Shown: positions 9,172 to 18,312, numbered from the stretch's first letter. The stretch: DNA of 64,000 bases from Pseudoalteromonas sp. MEBiC 03607 (GCF_004792295.1 NZ_SRRY01000001.1:2118501-2182500), one strand, 5' to 3'. Program-made: numbers and translations. Notes: generated by a model from the letters alone, not told the origin.

Positions 9172-10446
9172 TTATTGCTCTGTTGCTTTTTTATCGTCAG
9201 CAATCGATGAGTTAAATGGGTAAAGAGAGAAGTGTTGCTGGGCAATTTTTATTTTTACTTTCTCTTGGCTTTGGCTAATCTCAAGGTCGCCATCGCTAAT
9301 TAGTTTTTGATACAAGAACAGCATTTCGTCAGCCTCAAGATCTGGGTAGCTTTCATCTAAAAAACTAAGGAGTGGCTGAGCTTTTTTGCTGGCTTTTTTA
9401 AAGCGTTTTCTAAATTGGGTTTTAACATCGTTGTAATCAGGGATATGCGGACTTTGATACGCAGGTACATCATCCTGTTCAGGAAGCTGATATTCATCGT
9501 GCTCAAAGTCGACTAAGCCTGCCATATAGGCCACGATATGACGTTGCTGACCAAGTGAAAAACGCTGTGCGTCGGAGACAAAATTAGGCTGTACCGCACT
9601 TAACATGTTATCCACGCCATTTTTACGCACTAAACCAAGCACTTTAGCCGCTTGGCGAGTAATTAGGTTATTGCGGCGTAATTCTTCACGCAGCGGCATC
9701 AGCATATCGGCGCTTTTACGTAAGCTTTCACGACCAATTAAATGCATTTCTAAAATACGGGTACGTAATTGTTCAAGCATGCGTTTGTCTTGGTATGACT
9801 TACCAAGGCGGTCAATTTGCTCTATTTGCGCGCTAATTTGCGCTTCGATGGTATTAAAGCAAGCGTGGAAGTCACCACGAATATCCACCATTTCCAGCAT
9901 AGGTTCAATGTATTCATCGAACGCTTCAATGACTGCTTGATAGCGCTTTTGCAAAGATTGCACTGCATTGTTAGCTTTGGCTTGCTCAACAATATTTAAA
10001 ATTGCGTTTTCATTATGGGCAAACAATTTCATTATTTTGCGAACCCGATCATCCATAATGCGGCTAAAGCGGCGTAGCTCGTCGTGATCTTCAATTTCAC
10101 CCGCTTTAGCAAGGCGGTTACCAAGGCGAGCAAGGTCATCAACGAGCACACTAATTTCTTGGGCAAGACCTAGGTGCTCTTCTTGTAGCAAGAAAGTTGC
10201 AAAATCGGCGATCGCGCGGTTGATTTCTAACTGCGATGACTTAGCCAGTGGGATAATGATGTCTTGATTCAATAAACGATTTGTTTCTTTATAAATGCGT
10301 TCATTTGACCAAGTAGGTTGTTTTTGTTTTATCGCATTTTGTACGTCTTTCAAGCTGAAATCAGCCATTTTAAAACGTTTAAATAATAGTTCTAACACCC
10401 CCCAATGCTCTGTAAGGGTATTTAATAACTTTTTAGCTGGGATCAT
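9172..10446 (-). CDS. mksF: Condensin kleisin subunit MksF
   Basis: This 424-residue protein is the first gene of the three-gene operon and fits MksF/MukF, the kleisin that bridges the two SMC heads. It has an N-terminal winged-helix-like region (residues 1-90), a long central helical segment with heptads (about 90-270), and a C-terminal part after an acidic linker (DFEHDEYQLPEQDDVP). Similar length to MukF (440). A GGAG lies before the ATG. It is divergent from nhaD across a 148-base gap that must hold both promoters. Confidence 0.8.
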   Translation of the reverse strand: MIPAKKLLNTLTEHWGVLELLFKRFKMADFSLKDVQNAIKQKQPTWSNERIYKETNRLLNQDIIIPLAKSSQLEINRAIADFATFLLQEEHLGLAQEISVLVDDLARLGNRLAKAGEIEDHDELRRFSRIMDDRVRKIMKLFAHNENAILNIVEQAKANNAVQSLQKRYQAVIEAFDEYIEPMLEMVDIRGDFHACFNTIEAQISAQIEQIDRLGKSYQDKRMLEQLRTRILEMHLIGRESLRKSADMLMPLREELRRNNLITRQAAKVLGLVRKNGVDNMLSAVQPNFVSDAQRFSLGQQRHIVAYMAGLVDFEHDEYQLPEQDDVPAYQSPHIPDYNDVKTQFRKRFKKASKKAQPLLSFLDESYPDLEADEMLFLYQKLISDGDLEISQSQEKVKIKIAQQHFSLYPFNSSIADDKKATEQ

Positions 10447-10594
10447 AAGGCTCCAGTAAATTCAGACTTTGGTGTTAGCGATTAGTAGTAAATTATGTAA
10501 TTGAGAATAGTTTTATGCTGTCGATGCTGCTAGAATCCGCGCCGAAACACTCGTCTTACAATTTTTACATTATTATAAAGGTTGTTCAAATACC

Positions 10595-11845
10595 ATGGTA
10601 ACCCCACTTATCCTAACCCTGATAGCGGTGGCATTTTTGCTTATCGTTATAGAGGATATTATCCATGTTAACAAGGCCAAAACGACGCTTTTTTTTGGTA
10701 CTTTATGCTGGATTATCTTATTTATCTCTCCGATTCATGGGCAAAGCCCAGAAACCATACAACATCAACTGGATCACAATATATTAGAAATCGCGACTTT
10801 GTGGCTATTTTTAATGGCTGCGATGACCTTTGTAGCGTATTTAAACTCTAAAGGCTTTATCCAGAATATTGTGCATAAAATTATGCCAAATCAAATCAGT
10901 GAACGAAAGCTGATGTTTTTGATTGGTGGTTTTGCGTTTTTATTTTCATCAATATCAGACAACATAACGGCAACTTTAATCTCGCTTGCGGTAGTGATGT
11001 CACTGAAGTTAGATCCTAAAAAATTAATAAAATACGCAACCTTAATTGTATTCAGTGTTAACTCGGGTGGGGTGTCGCTGATCACCGGTGATGTTACAAC
11101 ACTGATGATTTTCTTAGACGAAAAAGTCACCATTGCTAACTTGTTATTATTAATTGTACCTGCACTTGCAAGTGTTGCATTGTTAGCGGCAATGTTATCG
11201 GTGGGTATGTCGGGTAATGTGGTATTTGAAAAGCAAACGGCTCGTCGTATTGAAAAAACCGATATTACCATTGCGGTTATCTTCTTCTCGACGATTATTG
11301 CTACGTTAACGCTGAGCGTACTTTATAGTGTGCCACCGCTATTAACCTTTTTATTTGGTTTATCACTGATGTTTTTGGTTGCGCAATTTTTAATGCGCAA
11401 AAAAGATGTGAACAAAAAAATCATCGATTATATTCGTGAAATTGAGTACGACACCTTATTGTTCTTCGTGGGTGTATTATTGCTGGTTGGCGCATTAAAA
11501 GAAGTTGGCATGCTTGCTAAATTTACTCATCTTTATGAATTGATGGCGCCTGAATATGCCAATTACTTAATGGGGCTATTATCGGCGGCGGTAGATAACG
11601 TACCTTTAACTGCAGCACTCTTAAAAGCTGATATTGTGATGAGTCCACAGCAATGGCTATCGTTTACTTACGCAACTGGGGTAGGTGGCTCAATGCTTAT
11701 TATCGGTTCTGCGGCGGGTATTATCGCTATGAGTAAAGTAAAAGCGCTTACATTTATGAGTTACCTAAGAATGTCGGTGTATTTATTGATTTCATACACC
11801 GTAGGTTATTACGGTTCGCACTTAGCGGGCAGTTTAATTTCATAA
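10595..11845 (+). CDS. nhaD: NhaD-type Na+/H+ antiporter
   Basis: This 416-residue inner-membrane protein of the ion-transporter superfamily exchanges Na+ or Li+ for protons in alkaline or salty conditions. It has about 11-12 hydrophobic segments. The stretch IEDIIHVNKAKTTLFFGTLCW near the N-terminus and the conserved SDNITATLISLAVV and SGGVSLITGDVTTLMIF segments are typical of NhaD. A late AAVDNVPLTAALL segment is the second half-site. The ribosome site is weak (AAGG 13 bases before the ATG). It is followed by its own terminator, so lysC downstream is a separate unit. Confidence 0.9.
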   Translation: MVTPLILTLIAVAFLLIVIEDIIHVNKAKTTLFFGTLCWIILFISPIHGQSPETIQHQLDHNILEIATLWLFLMAAMTFVAYLNSKGFIQNIVHKIMPNQISERKLMFLIGGFAFLFSSISDNITATLISLAVVMSLKLDPKKLIKYATLIVFSVNSGGVSLITGDVTTLMIFLDEKVTIANLLLLIVPALASVALLAAMLSVGMSGNVVFEKQTARRIEKTDITIAVIFFSTIIATLTLSVLYSVPPLLTFLFGLSLMFLVAQFLMRKKDVNKKIIDYIREIEYDTLLFFVGVLLLVGALKEVGMLAKFTHLYELMAPEYANYLMGLLSAAVDNVPLTAALLKADIVMSPQQWLSFTYATGVGGSMLIIGSAAGIIAMSKVKALTFMSYLRMSVYLLISYTVGYYGSHLAGSLIS

Positions 11846-11883
11846 AACAACTTGACAGCTAGACGTCTAAACGTTAACTTTCG

Positions 11884-11916
11884 AAGCCTGCTTTTAACAG
11901 CAGGCTTTGTTATTTT
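11884..11916 (+). terminator. Rho-independent terminator after nhaD
   Basis: A 9-base stem AAGCCTGCT/AGCAGGCTT with a 6-base loop is followed by TTGTTATTTT. It lies 38 bases after the nhaD stop and before the lysine riboswitch. Confidence 0.85.
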
Positions 11917-11937
11917 AACCAGGTGTTAACTTAACAT

Positions 11938-12102
11938 TCAGAAGAGGTGCGATACTTAGGTAGTTAATGTGAGGTGACGAACGCCGATGATCATTAATGA
12001 GGGAAGTACTCGCCGAGAAAATTAGCCGGACGTCACGGTTATTTTTCGGTTTATGGGGCTGAATCCTCAAAACTGTCACCAAACTAGGTGGAGAGCTTCT
12101 GG
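11938..12102 (+). ncRNA. Lysine riboswitch (L box) upstream of lysC
   Basis: The leader carries the conserved lysine-aptamer blocks in order: CAGAAGAGGTGCG (P1 and core), GAGGTGACGA, a GCCGATGA block, GCCGAGAAAATTAGCCGGA, GGGGCTGAATCC, CTGTCACC, and the closing GGAGAGCTTCTGG that pairs with the start. Lysine binding is known to lower lysC expression. The region between the aptamer and lysC (12103-12187) holds a small hairpin (12158-12175) that ends immediately before the AAGGAG ribosome site. I see no strong T-tract terminator, so control at translation initiation is plausible here, though this is inference. Confidence 0.92.
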
Positions 12103-12187
12103 CATGGACTACTCTTTATTTTCAAAGCACCCCCTTGCCGAGTTCTTCTTGATTTACTGTGGATAGTTTTCCACAAAAGGAGACGAC

Positions 12188-13567
12188 ATGAATACCCAAT
12201 TAGCCGCCAATACAAAATCAGATTACGTTGTTGCAAAATTTGGCGGTACCAGTGTAGCTAACTTTGATGCTATGAGCCGCTGCGCAGAAATCGTTTGTGC
12301 TGATAACCAAGTACGTATTGTTGCTGTGAGTGCCAGTGCTGGCGTGACCAATCATTTAGTTGCATTGTGTAAACGTGATTTGAGCGCGGTTGAGCGTGAT
12401 GAGCACATTACCGGCGTAGTCGCCATTCAAGAAGCAATTTTGGCAGAGCTGTCGCTCGATGCTGATTTAGCACATGGCTTTAATGAAACGCTTAAGGCTT
12501 TTCAAACTTTGGCATCAGAAGGGGTTAAGTCAGTAGCTGAGCAAGATGAGCTACTGAGCTTTGGTGAGCGTTTATCATCGTATTTGTTCACTCAAGTTTT
12601 ACGTGGTCAAGGTCTTGATGCGGTGCGTTTTGATGTGCGTAAGGTGCTAAAAACAGATAGCCAATTTGCTAAAGCAACACCTAATGTTGCAGCAACCGCT
12701 GCGGCTGCTAAAGAGCATTTAGTGCCGCTACTTGATGAGCAAGTTGTTGTAACTCAAGGCTTTATTGGTAGCAATGAACATAATCAAACAACGACTTTAG
12801 GGCGTGGTGGTTCAGATTACAGTGCTGCATTACTCGCTGAAGCAATTAACGCAAAAAGCGTGCATATTTGGACCGATGTTGTGGGTATTTTCAGTACGGA
12901 CCCGCGTTTATGCGCCAAAGCAAGCCCAATTGCTCGCTTAAGCTTTGATGAAGCGGCAGAAATGGCCACGTTTGGAGCAAAAGTGCTGCATCCTGCAACT
13001 ATCTTACCAGCGAGCCGTAGCCATATTAGTGTGTTTGTTGGTTCAAGCCGTGAGCCGCAATTAGGCGGTACATGGATTGAAAAAGAAAAGTCTCAGCAAC
13101 CGGGTATTCGTGCAGTAACGCAGCGTAAAAACCAAATTCTGTTAACGGTTAAAAGCCCAGAAATGCTACTAGCGAGTGGTTTCTTAGCCCGTGTATTCAC
13201 CATTTTAAGTGAGTTTAATATTTCGGTTGATTTGGTTACTACCTCAGAGATCAGTGTTGCAATTACTTTAGATAACGCGCCAAATGCATCACGCCCTGAG
13301 CTTGATCAAGCTTGTTTAGATAAGCTTTCTGAGTTTTGTCATGTATCGGTTGAGAACAACTTGACGCTGGTGGCTTTAATTGGTTCTGAAATTCAATTAC
13401 GTCAGCAAGAAATGAACTTAATGCAGGTATTGAGTGATTTTAATATTCGTTTAATTTGCCACGGTGCAAGTAAACATAACCTGTGCTTCTTAGTTGAGCA
13501 AAGCGAGTCAGATGAAGTCGTGCAGGCTATTCATAGCCGACTATTAGAAAGCCAAGTCGCGGCGTAA
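12188..13567 (+). CDS. lysC: Lysine-sensitive aspartate kinase III
   Basis: This 459-residue enzyme phosphorylates aspartate, the first step towards lysine, threonine, methionine and diaminopimelate. The kinase motif KFGGTSVA is at about residues 17-24, the substrate segments TTLGRGGSDYSA and WTDVVGIFSTDPR are in place, and the C-terminal third carries tandem ACT domains (AINVDL-like SEFNISVDLVTTSEISVA). Length and a lysine riboswitch identify the LysC type. Preceded by AAGGAG at 6 bases. Its 3' end overlaps the convergent phosphopantetheinyl transferase gene by 24 bases. Confidence 0.95.
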   Translation: MNTQLAANTKSDYVVAKFGGTSVANFDAMSRCAEIVCADNQVRIVAVSASAGVTNHLVALCKRDLSAVERDEHITGVVAIQEAILAELSLDADLAHGFNETLKAFQTLASEGVKSVAEQDELLSFGERLSSYLFTQVLRGQGLDAVRFDVRKVLKTDSQFAKATPNVAATAAAAKEHLVPLLDEQVVVTQGFIGSNEHNQTTTLGRGGSDYSAALLAEAINAKSVHIWTDVVGIFSTDPRLCAKASPIARLSFDEAAEMATFGAKVLHPATILPASRSHISVFVGSSREPQLGGTWIEKEKSQQPGIRAVTQRKNQILLTVKSPEMLLASGFLARVFTILSEFNISVDLVTTSEISVAITLDNAPNASRPELDQACLDKLSEFCHVSVENNLTLVALIGSEIQLRQQEMNLMQVLSDFNIRLICHGASKHNLCFLVEQSESDEVVQAIHSRLLESQVAA

Positions 13568-14281
13568 CTCGTTAAAGTTAATAAAAGAGCACTGCCAGTC
13601 AGTGCTTTTTTTTGCCACAACACTTATATCAAAGCCTTCAATAGAGTTACTACTTACGCTTAAATTATGTTTGCTCAATTCTTCAAATACATTAGGAGCA
13701 AGTAGTTTCGCAATAGGCTGAGCACTTGCTTTGGCAAGCGCTTCTTTTAATGTCCAGATTCTAAAAAAGCACTGTGCCTGTTCATCGGGAGTGTCAAAAC
13801 GGCTAATTAAGTCAACTTCATCTTGATGATAAAAATGCTTAGCGAGTTTGATAAAAGGGCGAGGCTTGCTGCTTTGTTCAATATCAAAACCAAATAGCTG
13901 CTGTTCTGGGTTAAGAGCTGCACCGATTAAACCATTTGAATGAGATAAACAGGCCCACACAGGTTCTCTAACCGGGGTATGTAGCTTTAGCTTGCTGTCT
14001 TTGTCATCAAACTGGCTCGATATTTCATTGAGGGCTAAATCATCATGAGGGTAAGCGTGTTGATACAAATATTTTAACGTTAGGCGAGTCGCTAAGTACT
14101 CTTGCTTGGCAGCAGGGACTTTGCGTTTTTCAAGCACACTTAACTCAAACTCACTGAGTAATTTATCAACGGGTAAACTTGCAACATCAATACGTGTTGC
14201 ATCCATCAGCATAATTTTTTTGGCCGTTGATTGGCTTTGCTGCTCGATGATAAGAGTATTCGAAAAGTAGTGACAGCTCAT
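13544..14281 (-). CDS. 4'-phosphopantetheinyl transferase superfamily protein
   Basis: This 245-residue enzyme belongs to the Sfp/EntD-like group that moves phosphopantetheine from CoA to carrier proteins of fatty acid, polyketide or nonribosomal peptide synthesis. It shows the magnesium-binding FGFDIEQ (Asp133, Glu135) and the WTLKEALAKA motif (Trp176, Lys179, Glu180). Its carrier target is not visible here since no synthase genes are nearby. The last 24 bases overlap the end of lysC on the other strand. The ribosome site is weak. A shorter start near residue 24 is possible. Confidence 0.85.
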   Translation of the reverse strand: MSCHYFSNTLIIEQQSQSTAKKIMLMDATRIDVASLPVDKLLSEFELSVLEKRKVPAAKQEYLATRLTLKYLYQHAYPHDDLALNEISSQFDDKDSKLKLHTPVREPVWACLSHSNGLIGAALNPEQQLFGFDIEQSSKPRPFIKLAKHFYHQDEVDLISRFDTPDEQAQCFFRIWTLKEALAKASAQPIAKLLAPNVFEELSKHNLSVSSNSIEGFDISVVAKKSTDWQCSFINFNELRRDLAF

Positions 14282-14429
14282 GGTTTAACGCTTACACGAA
14301 GGCTCGTATTTAGTTTTGTTTATTTTTACAGCAGATGCACATTTATAGGCACGAACAAACGCAAATAGTTTACGCAGTTGGCTGTAATTATGGTTTAATG
14401 AGGAAAAATAATAACAGATTTGTAGATGT

Positions 14430-15755
14430 ATGGCACAAGTTCGTGACGGCTTTCAAAGCCGATTAGGTTTCGTTTTAGCCGCTTCTGGCGCGGCGGTAGG
14501 TTTAGGTAATATTTGGGGCTTTCCAACACAAGCGGCAAACCATGGCGGCGGTGCATTTTTACTTGTTTATTTTATTGTTATTTTTTTATTAGCGCTTCCA
14601 GCTCTTTATACTGAGCTATATTTAGGCCATCAAGCACAAGCTAATCCGGTAAAAGCATTATCAAATGCATGGCAAGAGACTGCGCCTAAAGTAGGCGCTG
14701 CAGCAGGCTATGTTGGCTTGTTTGGTGCGATTGTAATGCTAAGCTTTTATTCGATTGTCGCAGGCTGGATGCTCGCTTATGCGCTTGAGCCAATCGCAAA
14801 CTTCTTTGGTTTTACTGAGTTAAGTAACTTTTTGCACAGCGACTCCATGGCACGCAACTTTGTGTTTACACCGCTGATGCTTATTCTTACTGCGAGTATT
14901 ATTTTAAAAGGCGTTAAATCAGGTATCGAAACTTGGTCACGCCGCTTAATGCCATTATTGCTAGTGTTATTAGTGGCGTTAATTGCTTATATCGCTACAC
15001 TTGATGGTGCGATGGATGGTTTTGCAGCCTACTTAGTACCAGATTTTAGTCAAATTCTTGATGCAAACTTAATTATTGCGGCAATGGGGCAAGCGTTCTT
15101 TTCATTGTCGTTAGGTGTAGGATGTATGATGGTTTATGGCTCTTATTTAAAACCAGATGCCAACCTACCTAAATTAACAGGAACCGTGGCACTGCTTGAT
15201 ACCGGTGTGGCCTTTTTAGCGGGTTTATTGATTATTCCGGCTATTTTTGTTGCTCAGCATAACGGTGTAGAGGTATTTAGCGGTGGTAAATTGGTTGGTG
15301 AAGGGCAGTTAATATTTGCGATTTTACCTGAGCTGTTTAGCACTATGGGCCAAGTGGGTTTACTCGTTGGCTTATTATTCTTTGTATTAATGTCGATTGC
15401 CTCAGTGACATCAACCATCTCATCGACCGAAATTCCAGTGGCATTTTTAGTTGAGAATCACAGTATTGAGCGCAAAAAAGCGACCTTATTTGTAACGCTA
15501 GTCGTCTTTATCGCTTCATCACTTATCATCTTAAACTTTGACTGGTTATTTGGCTTAGTGATTATGGTGCTTACACAGTACCAATTACCTTTAATGGGAC
15601 TGTTCTATTTCATTACTGTTGGCTGGTTATGGCAGCGTGGTAATAAATTGCATCAAGTATCTAGCGGCCCTCATTATTGGTTTGCCCAGTACATTCGCTT
15701 TGTTTGTCCGCTATTAATGACGGCGGTATTTGTGAACGTGGCGTTGTTGAAATAG
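14430..15755 (+). CDS. Sodium-dependent transporter, NSS/SNF family
   Basis: This 441-residue inner-membrane symporter belongs to the neurotransmitter:sodium symporter family (LeuT/MhsT/TnaT fold), which takes up amino acids with Na+. The N-terminus has the family signature SRLGFVLAASGAAVGLGNIWG with unwound TM1 glycine and a following FPTQAANHGGGAF. It has about 11 membrane segments, as in most short bacterial members. The substrate, probably an amino acid, is not predictable. Monocistronic, with a terminator 40 bases downstream. Confidence 0.9.
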   Translation: MAQVRDGFQSRLGFVLAASGAAVGLGNIWGFPTQAANHGGGAFLLVYFIVIFLLALPALYTELYLGHQAQANPVKALSNAWQETAPKVGAAAGYVGLFGAIVMLSFYSIVAGWMLAYALEPIANFFGFTELSNFLHSDSMARNFVFTPLMLILTASIILKGVKSGIETWSRRLMPLLLVLLVALIAYIATLDGAMDGFAAYLVPDFSQILDANLIIAAMGQAFFSLSLGVGCMMVYGSYLKPDANLPKLTGTVALLDTGVAFLAGLLIIPAIFVAQHNGVEVFSGGKLVGEGQLIFAILPELFSTMGQVGLLVGLLFFVLMSIASVTSTISSTEIPVAFLVENHSIERKKATLFVTLVVFIASSLIILNFDWLFGLVIMVLTQYQLPLMGLFYFITVGWLWQRGNKLHQVSSGPHYWFAQYIRFVCPLLMTAVFVNVALLK

Positions 15756-15795
15756 AAACTTGAGTTACAAGTCTCTAGTTTCAAGGGAAAAGTAA

Positions 15796-15828
15796 AAGGC
15801 GTAGGGTTTAAACCTCACGCCTTTTTTA
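15796..15828 (+). terminator. Rho-independent terminator after the NSS transporter gene
   Basis: AAGGCGT/ACGCCTT with an inner GGTTTAAACC stem is followed by a TTTTTTAATTT tract. It also faces the end of the convergent ldhA gene at 15847. Confidence 0.8.
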
Positions 15829-15846
15829 ATTTAAGGTGCGCTTGCT

Positions 15847-16833
15847 TTAAGTAACTTCGTTAGTTAATGGTAATCCTTGGCTTATTTCATTGGCGCTTTG
15901 CAATGTAGTGCAGGCTATTTCGCTAAGTGCTTCTTGGGTGAAGAAGCCTTGGTGGCCTGTGACTAACACATTCGGAAAGCTAATAAGGCGTGAAAAAATA
16001 TCGTCTTGCATGATTTCTTCACGGTGATCTTTAAAGAATAACTCTGACTCTTGCTCATACACATCAAGCCCTAAGTGTCCGAGCTTTTTAGACTTAAGCG
16101 CTTGAATACAGGCTTGAGTATCAAGAAGTGCACCACGAGAGGTGTTAATCAGCATGACTCCGTCTTTCATCTTCTTAAATGCGCTAGCATCAATTAAATG
16201 ATGGGTATGCTCGTTGAGCGGGCAGTGCAATGAGATGACATCACTTTGGGTAAGCAATGTGTCTAAATCGCACAGGGTATAAGGGCCTTCACCAGCCATT
16301 GGGTCACAAACGAGTACCTTAGCTCCAAAGCCATTTAAGATATTTACCAGTGCTAGGCCGATTTTGCCACAGCCTATAATCCCGATGGTTTTTTTGAATA
16401 AGTTGAAGCCTAGCAAGCCGTTTAAATCAAAGTTACCTTCACGTACTCGGTTAAAGGCTTTATGGGTTTTTCGGTTGAGCGTTAGCATAAGGGCAATACA
16501 ATGCTCTGCCACGGCTTCTGGACTATAAGCGGGCACACGGCAAACCTTGATGTTATGCTCTTTGGCAGCATCAAGATCAACATTATTAAAGCCTGCACAG
16601 CGTAATAAGATTGCCTTTATGCCTAGGGCAGCCATATCGGCAATGACGTGTTTGTCGACTGTATCGTTAACAAACACGCACACAGCATCAAAGCCTTGGC
16701 AAAGGGGGGTGGTATTGCTGTTTAAGGATTGCTCAAAATAACTGAGCGAAACAGACTCAGCGTATTCAGTTAGATTCCTTTCAAAAAACGGTTGCTCATA
16801 CTTTTGCGCACTGAATAAGGCCAGTTTCATCAT
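15847..16833 (-). CDS. ldhA: D-lactate dehydrogenase (2-hydroxyacid dehydrogenase)
   Basis: This 328-residue NAD-dependent enzyme reduces pyruvate to D-lactate in fermentation. It has the Rossmann motif GIIGCGKIGLAL (about residues 149-160), the substrate segment RCAGFNNVDL, the catalytic Arg in NTSRGALLD, a Glu in VYEQES and His in TGHQGFFT. Length matches LdhA (329 in E. coli). The start lies inside the 3' end of the glutathione peroxidase gene (38-base overlap), which suggests one transcript. An ATG one codon later (16830) is an equal choice of start. Confidence 0.9.
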   Translation of the reverse strand: MMKLALFSAQKYEQPFFERNLTEYAESVSLSYFEQSLNSNTTPLCQGFDAVCVFVNDTVDKHVIADMAALGIKAILLRCAGFNNVDLDAAKEHNIKVCRVPAYSPEAVAEHCIALMLTLNRKTHKAFNRVREGNFDLNGLLGFNLFKKTIGIIGCGKIGLALVNILNGFGAKVLVCDPMAGEGPYTLCDLDTLLTQSDVISLHCPLNEHTHHLIDASAFKKMKDGVMLINTSRGALLDTQACIQALKSKKLGHLGLDVYEQESELFFKDHREEIMQDDIFSRLISFPNVLVTGHQGFFTQEALSEIACTTLQSANEISQGLPLTNEVT

Positions 16834-17311
16834 TTAAATTACTCTCTATCACCATTTTGAGGGTTTCGGGTTTGGTGCGCGGGGCATATCGCGCAACGAG
16901 TTGACCCTCTGAGTTTATAAGAAATTTGGTGAAATTCCATTTAATTGCGCGGTTTTGTGCTATTCCACGGGTATGACATTTTAAATAATTAAATAAAGGA
17001 TGGGCCTCTGGGCCGTTCACTAACACTTTGTTAAAAATGGGAAAGCTAACATCAAAGTGTTGCTGATAAAAGGCTTGTAGCTCATTGCCATCTAGAGGTT
17101 CATTGTGGCCAAATTGATTACAGGCAAAACCGAGTACGGTAAATCCTTGCTGTTTATAGTCTTGATAAAGCTTTTCAAGGCTTGCCATTTGCACTGAAAA
17201 ATTACATTTGCTGGCTATATTGACAATAAGCGCTGTTTTACCTTGTAACGATTCAAGGCTAAAGTTTTCTCCAGATGCAAGCTGGGCATTGAAACGATAT
17301 ATACTATCCAT
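16796..17311 (-). CDS. Glutathione peroxidase (Cys type)
   Basis: This 171-residue thiol peroxidase reduces hydrogen or lipid peroxides with glutathione or thioredoxin. The catalytic Cys is in NIASKCNFSVQ, replacing the selenocysteine of animal enzymes. FACNQFGHNEP gives the Gln motif and KWNFTKFLIN the Trp/Asn of the tetrad. The usual Gly-Phe-Thr after Cys is here Asn-Phe-Ser, a small variation. It is first in a two-gene unit with ldhA. Resembles BtuE-type bacterial enzymes in length. Confidence 0.9.
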   Translation of the reverse strand: MDSIYRFNAQLASGENFSLESLQGKTALIVNIASKCNFSVQMASLEKLYQDYKQQGFTVLGFACNQFGHNEPLDGNELQAFYQQHFDVSFPIFNKVLVNGPEAHPLFNYLKCHTRGIAQNRAIKWNFTKFLINSEGQLVARYAPRTKPETLKMVIESNLNDETGLIQCAKV

Positions 17312-17425
17312 GTTTTACCTGTGTGTTTTTGAACTGTTTAAATGAACTTTTTTTCATTCGCTTTTTAGTTATTCGGTTGAGATAATGAAATTATTACTAA
17401 TTTATCACTCAAATAGGTCAGTTTT

Positions 17426-18307
17426 ATGTCAATGAAAGTCGCCTTCATCGGATTAGGTGTAATGGGTTACCCAATGGCGGGTCACCTTGCCAACGCAGGT
17501 CACACCGTGACAGTTTACAATCGCACAACGGCTAAAGCGCAAAAGTGGGTTTCAGAGTATCAAGGTAATTATTGTGAAACGCCAAGTGAAGCCGCTAAAG
17601 GGGCTGATATCGTTTTCATGTGTGTAGGCAATGATGATGATTTACGCTCAGTTGTTTATGGTGAAAATGGTGTACTGGCAAGCATGCATGAGGGCAGCTA
17701 TTTAGTTGATCACACCACAACCTCTGCTGAGGTGGCACGTGAAGTGGGCGCTCAGGCAAAACTACAAGGTATTGCATTTTTAGATGCCCCTGTTTCTGGC
17801 GGCCAAGCGGGTGCAGAAAATGGCGTATTAACTGTGATGGTAGGTGGCGACGAAGCTGATTTTAATGTTGTTCAACCTGTAATGGCTGCGTTTAGCCGTT
17901 TTAGCCAATTATTAGGTGAAGTAGGCTCTGGTCAACTTTGTAAAATGGTAAATCAAATTTGTATTGCTGGTGTGGTGCAGGGCTTAGCTGAGGGGTTACA
18001 CTTTGCAAAACAAGCGGGCCTTGATGGTGAAAAAGTGATTGAAACCATCTCGAAAGGTGCAGCTGGCTCATGGCAGATGGAAAACCGCTACAAAACAATG
18101 TGGGCTGGCGAATACGAATTTGGTTTTGCTGTTGATTGGATGCGTAAAGATTTAGGCATCGCTTTGGATGAGGCAAAGGCAAACGGCGCAACTTTGCCGA
18201 TGACGGCAACAGTTGATCAATATTACGCCGATGTACAAGCTTTAGGTGGTGGCCGCTACGACACCTCAAGTTTATTAGCGCGTATTGAAGCGCTACATAA
18301 AAAGTAA
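17426..18307 (+). CDS. NAD(P)-dependent oxidoreductase, beta-hydroxyacid dehydrogenase family
   Basis: This 293-residue enzyme belongs to the family of 3-hydroxyisobutyrate and tartronate semialdehyde reductases (GarR/GlxR/MmsB). It has the N-terminal Rossmann motif GLGVMGYPMAGHL (residues 8-20), the substrate motif DAPVSGGQAGAENG and the catalytic Lys in GQLCKMVNQ. The substrate cannot be fixed from sequence and no pathway partners are adjacent. NRT after beta-2 (YNRTTAK) hints at NADP preference. Monocistronic, ended by a strong bidirectional terminator. Confidence 0.88.
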   Translation: MSMKVAFIGLGVMGYPMAGHLANAGHTVTVYNRTTAKAQKWVSEYQGNYCETPSEAAKGADIVFMCVGNDDDLRSVVYGENGVLASMHEGSYLVDHTTTSAEVAREVGAQAKLQGIAFLDAPVSGGQAGAENGVLTVMVGGDEADFNVVQPVMAAFSRFSQLLGEVGSGQLCKMVNQICIAGVVQGLAEGLHFAKQAGLDGEKVIETISKGAAGSWQMENRYKTMWAGEYEFGFAVDWMRKDLGIALDEAKANGATLPMTATVDQYYADVQALGGGRYDTSSLLARIEALHKK

Positions 18308-18312
18308 TATCA

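Noticed and set aside
5838..10446. A Wadjet (JetABCD) plasmid-defence system
   Set aside because: Three subunits fit but no JetD/MksG-like gene follows or precedes them, so I call it MksBEF.
11852..11880. TTGACA with a TAACTT 17 bases later as lysC promoter
   Set aside because: The -10 is poor and the transcript would run through the nhaD terminator before the riboswitch.
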